This document shows, in pieces, positions 59,718 through 64,000 of a DNA stretch of 64,000 nucleotides (position 1 is its first letter; each line of letters begins with the position of its first letter). The stretch lies in assembly GCA_017983755.1 (NCBI GenBank), contig JAGOAU010000011.1, positions 25,505-89,504 of the forward strand, written 5' to 3'. The notes below the pieces were generated by a model. The model saw only the letters and a program-made list of their open reading frames with translations, ran no database searches and had not been told where the DNA came from. Both the position numbers and the translations under genes were made by a program. Origin of the DNA: Azonexus sp. (lineage in GTDB: Bacteria; Pseudomonadota; Gammaproteobacteria; Burkholderiales; Rhodocyclaceae).

Positions 59718-62468
59718 CTATTTTTCCTGCTTTCTGAGCAGCGCCACCGACAGCGCGGTCAGCACCGGGATGAAGCAGGCCAGCGCGATGAACTGCGGCC
59801 ACAGGTCGGCAAAGCCGAGCGCCTTGGTGAAGGTGCCGCGACTGACGATCAGGAAATAACTGGCCGGGAAGAACTGGCCGATCCAGTAAGCCGGCCCTTC
59901 GAGCGCCGCAACCGGGGTGGTGAGGCCGGAGAAGGTGACGGTCGGCAGGATGGTCAGGATCGCCGTGCCGAACAGCGCAGCGATCTGCGTGCTGGTGAAG
60001 GTCGAGATCAGCAGGCCGAAGCCGGTGGTGGCGATGACATACAGGAAAGCCCCGAAACTCAGCGCCAGCAAGCTGCCCTTCATCGGCACCTGGAACATGA
60101 GCTGCGACTGGATCACCAGCAGCACGTAGCTGATGAGCGCCACGGCGATGTACGGCAGCTGCTTGCCGAGCAGGAATTCGAGGCGCGTCACCGGCGTCAC
60201 GTAGAGGTTGGTGATCGAGCCGAGTTCCTTCTCGCGCACCACGCCGAGCGCCATCAGGATGGCCGGGATGAAGATCAGCAGGATGGGAATGACCGCCGGC
60301 ACCATCGCGTTGATGCTCTTGAAATCCTGGTTGTAGCGGTAGCGTGAGACGATATTGACCGGGTACGCGGTCTCGACGCCGGTGGCCTCGCGGATGATCT
60401 GCTGCACGTACTCCAGGTGCATGCCTTGCAGGTAGCCGCGCACCGTTTCGCCGCGATACGGCATGGCGCCGTCCACCCAGACGCCGATTTCCGGCCAGTG
60501 GCCACGCCGCAGATCGCGGCCGAAATCGGCGGGAATGTCGATGGCCAGCGCCAGTTCACCGTTCTTCATGCGCCGATCGAGATCGGCATCGTCGAGGATG
60601 GCCGGCTGCTCGATGAAATAGCGCGAGCCGGCGATGTTCTGGATGTAGGCGCGGCTTTCCGGCGACTGGTCGCGGTCGAGCGCGGCGAAGCGCAGGCCTT
60701 CGACATCGAGCGAAATGCCGAAGCCGAGCACGAACATCAGCAGCACCGAACCGAGCAAGGCAAAGGCCAGGCGGATCGGGTCGCGACGCAGTTCCAGCGC
60801 CTCGCGGTAGGCATAGCCGAGCAGGCGGCGCGGGCTGAAGGCGCTTTGGCCAGCGCTCGGGTGGTTTTTCGGCCGGTTGCGGTCGACCTCCGTTTTTGCC
60901 CCTTTTTCGGGGTCGACCGCAACAGGCGCTTTTTCAACCCCCGTCGCCTCTTCCAGATAGCTGATGAACGCCGCTTCCAGGTCTGGCTGGCCGCGCGCCG
61001 CGCAGAGGCCGGCCGGCGTGTCGCTGGCCAGCACCTTGCCGGCGTGCATCAGTGAAATACGGTCGCAGCGCTCGGCCTCGTTCATGAAGTGCGTGGAGAT
61101 GAAAATAGTGACGCCCTGCCCGCGCGACAGCTCGACCAGCAGCGCCCAGAATTCGTCGCGCGCCACCGGGTCGACGCCGGAAGTCGGCTCGTCAAGGATC
61201 AGCAGCTTCGGCTCATGCACCACCGCCACGGCCAGCGACAGGCGCTGGCGGATGCCCAGCGGCAGTTCGGCGGCAGCCTTGTCGGCGTAGGCTTCCAGGC
61301 GGAAACGCTGCATCAGCTCGGCGATGCGCGGGCCGCGCCGGTCGTCCGGCAGATGGAACAGCCGGGCGTGCAGATCAAGGTTGGCGCGCACCGTCAATTC
61401 GCCATAAAGCGAGAAGGACTGCGACATGTAGCCGACCTGCTTGCGCGTTTCGAGATCGCCGGCATCGACGGCCTTGCCGAACAGCTTGGCGACGCCTTCG
61501 CTCGGCGGCAGCAGACCGGTCAGCATCTTCATCGTCGTCGTCTTGCCGCAGCCATTCGAGCCGAGAAAGCCGAAAATCTCGCCGCGCTCGATCTTGAAGC
61601 TGACGCGGTCGACCGCCGTAAAGTCGCCAAAACGCTGCGACAAGCCATCCGCTTCGATGGCGTAAACGCCCCCATCGCCGACGCGCGGCGGAATCACCAG
61701 CGCGTGGTGCGCCTGCCGGCGTTCTTCCGGCAGCAATTGAATGAACGCGGCGTCGAGCGTCGCCTGCCCGGTCTGTGCCCGCAGTTCAGCCGGCGTACCG
61801 GTGCCAAGCACCCTGCCGGCGTCCATCGCCACCAGCCAGTCGAAGCGCTCGGCTTCCTCCATGTAGGCGGTCGCCACCAGCACGCTCATGCCCGGGCGGC
61901 GGGCGCGGATGCTGTCGATCAATTCCCAGAACTGACGGCGCGAGAGCGGATCGACCCCGGTCGTCGGCTCGTCGAGAATCAAGAGGTCGGGATCGTGAAT
62001 CAGCGCGCAGCACAGGCCAAGCTTCTGCTTCATGCCGCCCGAGAGCTTGGCGGCAGGCCGGTCGCGGAAGGGCGACAAGCCGGTGCTGGCCAGCAACTCG
62101 GCGATGCGCTGCTCACGCTCGCGCTTGCCCTGCCCGAACAGGCGGCCGAAGAAATCGACGTTCTCGAACACCGACAGCGTCGGGTACAAATTCCGCCCCA
62201 GCCCCTGCGGCATGTAGGCGATGCGCGGCTGCACCGAAGCACGGAAGCGGCGCTCGCCGATGTCGCCGCCCAGCACCTCGACGCGCCCGGTCTGAATCTG
62301 CCGCGCCCCGGAAACCAGCGCCAGCAGCGACGACTTGCCGACGCCATCCGGCCCGATCAACCCCACCATGCAGCTCGCCGGCAAGGCAACATCGACTGCT
62401 TCCAGCGCCGTCACCGCGCCATAACGGTGGCTGACGCCGGCCAGACGGGCGACCAGCGGGCGTTCCAT
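59718..62468 (-). CDS. rbbA: Fused ABC transporter ATPase-ATPase-permease, RbbA-like
   Basis: A 916-residue protein (E. coli RbbA is 911) with two ABC ATPase domains and a C-terminal ABC-2 permease. Walker A motifs are GPDGVGKSS and GSNGCGKTT; Walker B motifs are [13 protein letters not shown] and [13 protein letters not shown]; the first signature is LSGGMKQKL, while the second is degenerate (LPLGIRQRL). Between ATPase and permease (about residues 515-545) is a charged linker encoded by an inverted pair of dispersed repeats. RbbA was first described as a ribosome-bound ATPase, but the context supports export. Confidence 0.94.
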   Translation of the reverse strand: MERPLVARLAGVSHRYGAVTALEAVDVALPASCMVGLIGPDGVGKSSLLALVSGARQIQTGRVEVLGGDIGERRFRASVQPRIAYMPQGLGRNLYPTLSVFENVDFFGRLFGQGKREREQRIAELLASTGLSPFRDRPAAKLSGGMKQKLGLCCALIHDPDLLILDEPTTGVDPLSRRQFWELIDSIRARRPGMSVLVATAYMEEAERFDWLVAMDAGRVLGTGTPAELRAQTGQATLDAAFIQLLPEERRQAHHALVIPPRVGDGGVYAIEADGLSQRFGDFTAVDRVSFKIERGEIFGFLGSNGCGKTTTMKMLTGLLPPSEGVAKLFGKAVDAGDLETRKQVGYMSQSFSLYGELTVRANLDLHARLFHLPDDRRGPRIAELMQRFRLEAYADKAAAELPLGIRQRLSLAVAVVHEPKLLILDEPTSGVDPVARDEFWALLVELSRGQGVTIFISTHFMNEAERCDRISLMHAGKVLASDTPAGLCAARGQPDLEAAFISYLEEATGVEKAPVAVDPEKGAKTEVDRNRPKNHPSAGQSAFSPRRLLGYAYREALELRRDPIRLAFALLGSVLLMFVLGFGISLDVEGLRFAALDRDQSPESRAYIQNIAGSRYFIEQPAILDDADLDRRMKNGELALAIDIPADFGRDLRRGHWPEIGVWVDGAMPYRGETVRGYLQGMHLEYVQQIIREATGVETAYPVNIVSRYRYNQDFKSINAMVPAVIPILLIFIPAILMALGVVREKELGSITNLYVTPVTRLEFLLGKQLPYIAVALISYVLLVIQSQLMFQVPMKGSLLALSFGAFLYVIATTGFGLLISTFTSTQIAALFGTAILTILPTVTFSGLTTPVAALEGPAYWIGQFFPASYFLIVSRGTFTKALGFADLWPQFIALACFIPVLTALSVALLRKQEK
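60876..60912 (+). repeat. Uptake-sequence-like repeat, copy 16 (inverted pair)
   Basis: Exact core at 60876-60887; tail GTTTTTGCCCCTTTTTCG is shared with copy 17 on the other strand. Confidence 0.92.
60887..60923 (-). repeat. Uptake-sequence-like repeat, copy 17 (inverted pair)
   Basis: Exact core (minus) at 60912-60923. With copy 16 it forms a perfect 13-base stem inside the rbbA linker coding sequence. Confidence 0.92.
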
Positions 62469-62474
62469 CGCCGC

Positions 62475-63461
62475 CTACTTCCCGTTGACTTGCAGCTTGT
62501 CCGGCCAGGCGGCGCCCGGGTCGAGCCGCACGTAGGCGACGCCCGGCATGCCACCCTTGGCCAATTCGCGATGCGCCGTCAGCCAGGCCGGGTCGGGCTT
62601 GACCTTGATGCGGAACATCAGCTTTTCGCGCTCGGTGCGCGTCTCGACCTCGCGCGGCGTGAATTGCGCCTTCGCCGCCACAAAACTGACCACCGCCGGA
62701 ATCGGCTGCCCCGGCAAGGCGTCGAGCACGATGCGCGCCTCGCTGCCCAGCGCCACCTGCCCGGCCTTGTCGGTCGGCAGGTAGATCGTCATGTACATGT
62801 CCGAAAGATCGACCAGCGTCAGCGCCTTGCCGCCCGCCGCCAGCACCTCGCCCGGCTCGGCCAGCCGGTACAGCACGCGGCCATTGATCGGCGATTTCAG
62901 CGAAGTATCGTTCAGCGTCGCCTGCAGGCCTTCCACCTTCGCCACGGCAGCAGCCACCGCCGCATCGGCTTCGGCCACCCGGCTCTGCGCCTGATCCATG
63001 CCGGCCATCGCGCCTTCCATGCCGGTCTGGTCGGTGTCCAGCTTGCTCTGGCTGATAAAGCCCTTCTCGACCAGGCTTTGCGAACGCTTCAAGGTCTTGC
63101 CCGCCAGCGCCACATCGGTACGCGACTTGCGCTCCCCGGCCCGCGCCTCCTCAACCGCCTTCTGCGCCTGCGCCACCTGCGCCTCGGCGGCGCGCAACTG
63201 GGCACGCAGATCGTCGGCATCCAGCCGCGCCACCACCGCCCCCGCCTCGACCGTGTCGCCCTCGTGCGGCCCCAACTCCACCAGCCGCCCGGCAATCTTG
63301 GTCGCCACATCCACCTCAACCGCCTCCAGCCGCCCATTCCCCGACGCAAACCCCGCCGGCAAGCCGCTTGGACGCTGTTGATACAAGAAATAACCGCCTG
63401 TTGCGGTCAACGCCAAAAAAAGGCCAAAAACCAAAACCTTCCGCAAACGCCCGCTTTCCAT
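62475..63461 (-). CDS. yhiI: HlyD-family membrane fusion protein, YhiI-like
   Basis: A 328-residue membrane fusion protein with an N-terminal membrane anchor (about 8-27), a biotinyl-lipoyl-like domain (GRLEAVEVDVATKIAGRLVEL), a coiled-coil hairpin (about 75-170) and a beta-barrel ending in RLDPGAAWPDKLQVNGK. It connects the ABC exporter to the outer membrane. First gene of the operon; a 14-base palindrome operator is 20 bases upstream. A dispersed repeat (63400-63436) lies antisense over the anchor helix. Confidence 0.93.
   Translation of the reverse strand: MESGRLRKVLVFGLFLALTATGGYFLYQQRPSGLPAGFASGNGRLEAVEVDVATKIAGRLVELGPHEGDTVEAGAVVARLDADDLRAQLRAAEAQVAQAQKAVEEARAGERKSRTDVALAGKTLKRSQSLVEKGFISQSKLDTDQTGMEGAMAGMDQAQSRVAEADAAVAAAVAKVEGLQATLNDTSLKSPINGRVLYRLAEPGEVLAAGGKALTLVDLSDMYMTIYLPTDKAGQVALGSEARIVLDALPGQPIPAVVSFVAAKAQFTPREVETRTEREKLMFRIKVKPDPAWLTAHRELAKGGMPGVAYVRLDPGAAWPDKLQVNGK
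63400..63436 (+). repeat. Uptake-sequence-like repeat, copy 18
   Basis: Core GTTGCGGTCAAC at 63400-63411; tail CAAAAAAAGGCCAAAAACC. Over the membrane anchor codons of yhiI, antisense. Confidence 0.9.
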
Positions 63462-63480
63462 AAATCACCCGCTCCGTTAC

Positions 63481-63494
63481 TGACCAATTGGTCA
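63481..63494 (-). promoter_or_regulatory. Palindromic TetR-type operator
   Basis: TGACCAATTGGTCA is a perfect 14-base palindrome, 20 bases before yhiI and 14 bases after a consensus TATAAT (minus strand, 63508-63513). Size and position fit repression by a TetR-family regulator. Confidence 0.75.
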
Positions 63495-63507
63495 TTACTC
63501 AGAAGGA

Positions 63508-63513
63508 ATTATA
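63508..63513 (-). promoter_or_regulatory. -10 element of exporter operon
   Basis: TATAAT on the minus strand; no convincing -35 hexamer is visible at 17 bases. It lies upstream of the palindromic operator. Confidence 0.5.
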
Positions 63514-63514
63514 G

Positions 63515-63873
63515 GCTCGGGAGTTCGAGCTGGGTTGCGGTGGATCAAGTTCCTTGAGCGTTGAACCAGCGCCGTTTTGGACGCCGGAGACATGGTGACC
63601 GCTACTGCCGCGACGTCCGTACCTCAAGGGGCGTAAGGCAAGTCGTCGGCCATTGCGGACAGTTGGCCTCGGGCAGGGCAACGGCTGGTAAGGTGCAGCC
63701 ACCTGCTATTCGATGGTACTACGCCCCGGCGCGACAGCTTTGCCGGTTTTCTTATGGCATGTCGGTGCCCTATGCAGATGTTCTCCTTTTCCAGGCATGA
63801 ACGGCAGGTAACGGCCGACCAGTCGCTCTGGACCCTTGCTCTAGGACAACACTTCCGCCTTTGCCAGCGTTAA
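63515..63873. other. Gene-free stretch before the IS element
   Basis: About 360 bases without a convincing gene. An open frame at 63561-63800 codes for an Arg-rich, low-plausibility protein with no recognised domain. It may be decayed sequence next to the insertion; a regulator gene expected beside the exporter operon is not seen. Confidence 0.4.
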
Positions 63874-64000
63874 GGAGCCTGTCAGAAATTTTGTGTGTGA
63901 GGCATAACATGTCGTCAAGAAGGAGCATGTATGCCAAGCAAGACGAGCAAGAAGAAACCGGCAGCGGCGCTGCCCAGCATTCCGAAAGAACTCATTGACC
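63874..64000 (+). mobile_element. Left end of an IS256-family insertion sequence
   Basis: GGAGCCTGTCAGAAATTTTG at 63874-63893 resembles the terminal inverted repeats of IS256-family elements, and a transposase gene starts 55 bases inside. The element continues past the window edge, so its right end and target duplication cannot be seen. Confidence 0.75.
63931..64000 (+). CDS. IS256-family transposase, N-terminus (window-truncated)
   Basis: Only 23 residues are visible, starting MPSKTSKKKPAAALPSIPKE. The phrase LPSIPKELID is typical of the start of IS256-family (mutator-type) DDE transposases. An AAGGAG ribosome site is at 63919-63925. The frame stays open to the window edge. Confidence 0.75.
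   Translation, partial: MPSKTSKKKPAAALPSIPKELID

Noticed and set aside
61602-61613. GACGCGGTCGAC, close to the dispersed repeat core
   Set aside because: Two mismatches at the start and encoded by a conserved ABC ATPase phrase (AVDRVSF); the tail has only a weak match.
63561-63800. 79-codon frame between the exporter operon and the IS element
   Set aside because: Arg-rich translation without domain, no ribosome site, probably non-coding or decayed sequence.

Overview
The window is one GC-rich chromosomal segment of a betaproteobacterium. Codon bias towards G/C at third positions, the gene families (Rnf complex, PHA synthase, Fnr-type regulator, FtrABCD-type iron uptake, small Cys-rich proteins) and the gene order fit a facultatively anaerobic member of the Rhodocyclales (Dechloromonas/Azonexus-like). 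That placement is inference; no rRNA gene is present. I saw no tRNA, rRNA or CRISPR array.

Layout. 1-3.0 kb: the end of an rnf electron-transport operon (rnfC 3' end, rnfD, rnfG, rnfE) with a RlmN-like radical SAM methyltransferase directly behind. 4.1-5.4 kb: a DUF1778/GNAT toxin-antitoxin pair and a small membrane protein lie between rnf and nth. 5.4-8.3 kb: nth, a FIST sensor protein, DUF1841 and an oxygen-binding di-iron beta-lactamase-fold protein. 8.4-22.8 kb: housekeeping and stress genes (a PilB/GspE-type ATPase, two paralogous Cys-repeat secreted proteins, a SYLF protein, an ene-reductase, htpG, greB, a Pit phosphate transporter with its DUF47 partner, tas, a DUF455 ferritin-like protein, a DEAD-box helicase).

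22.8-42.3 kb is a large iron region: Fur-like sites, an unknown cluster ending in a DUF2325 protein, hemP, tonB-exbB-exbD, an ftrA-porin-ftrB-ftrC-ftrD ferrous iron operon, two complementary bacterioferritin subunits, bfd, a FhuE-like receptor with a PepSY reductase, and a divergent set of Fiu-like receptor, PiuC hydroxylase, FMN hydroxyacid oxidase and ferric-binding protein. 42.3-55.2 kb: an MscS channel, selD, a copper/cyclic-di-GMP operon (copZ, GGDEF-EAL, copA, uspA, a TauE/SafE-like protein), then hemN and fnr sharing an FNR box, and a hemerythrin/DUF2249/NnrS-like/SirB2 operon: microaerobic and NO/O2 biology. 55.3-63.5 kb: phaC, uspA, an exported unknown, and a yhiI-rbbA-yhhJ exporter operon behind a palindromic operator. 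The right edge holds the start of an IS256-family element.

The most striking signal is a dispersed element with the core GTTGCGGTC(G/A)AC. It occurs about 18 times on both strands, inside genes and between them. After the core come two A/T tracts one helical turn apart, with a GCC/GGC triplet just before the second. The layout resembles the Pasteurellaceae DNA uptake signal sequence, and I propose it as a candidate uptake sequence. A second unexplained signal is paired GCCAGCCAGCC-type repeats that occur only in the untranslated leaders of genes in the iron region.
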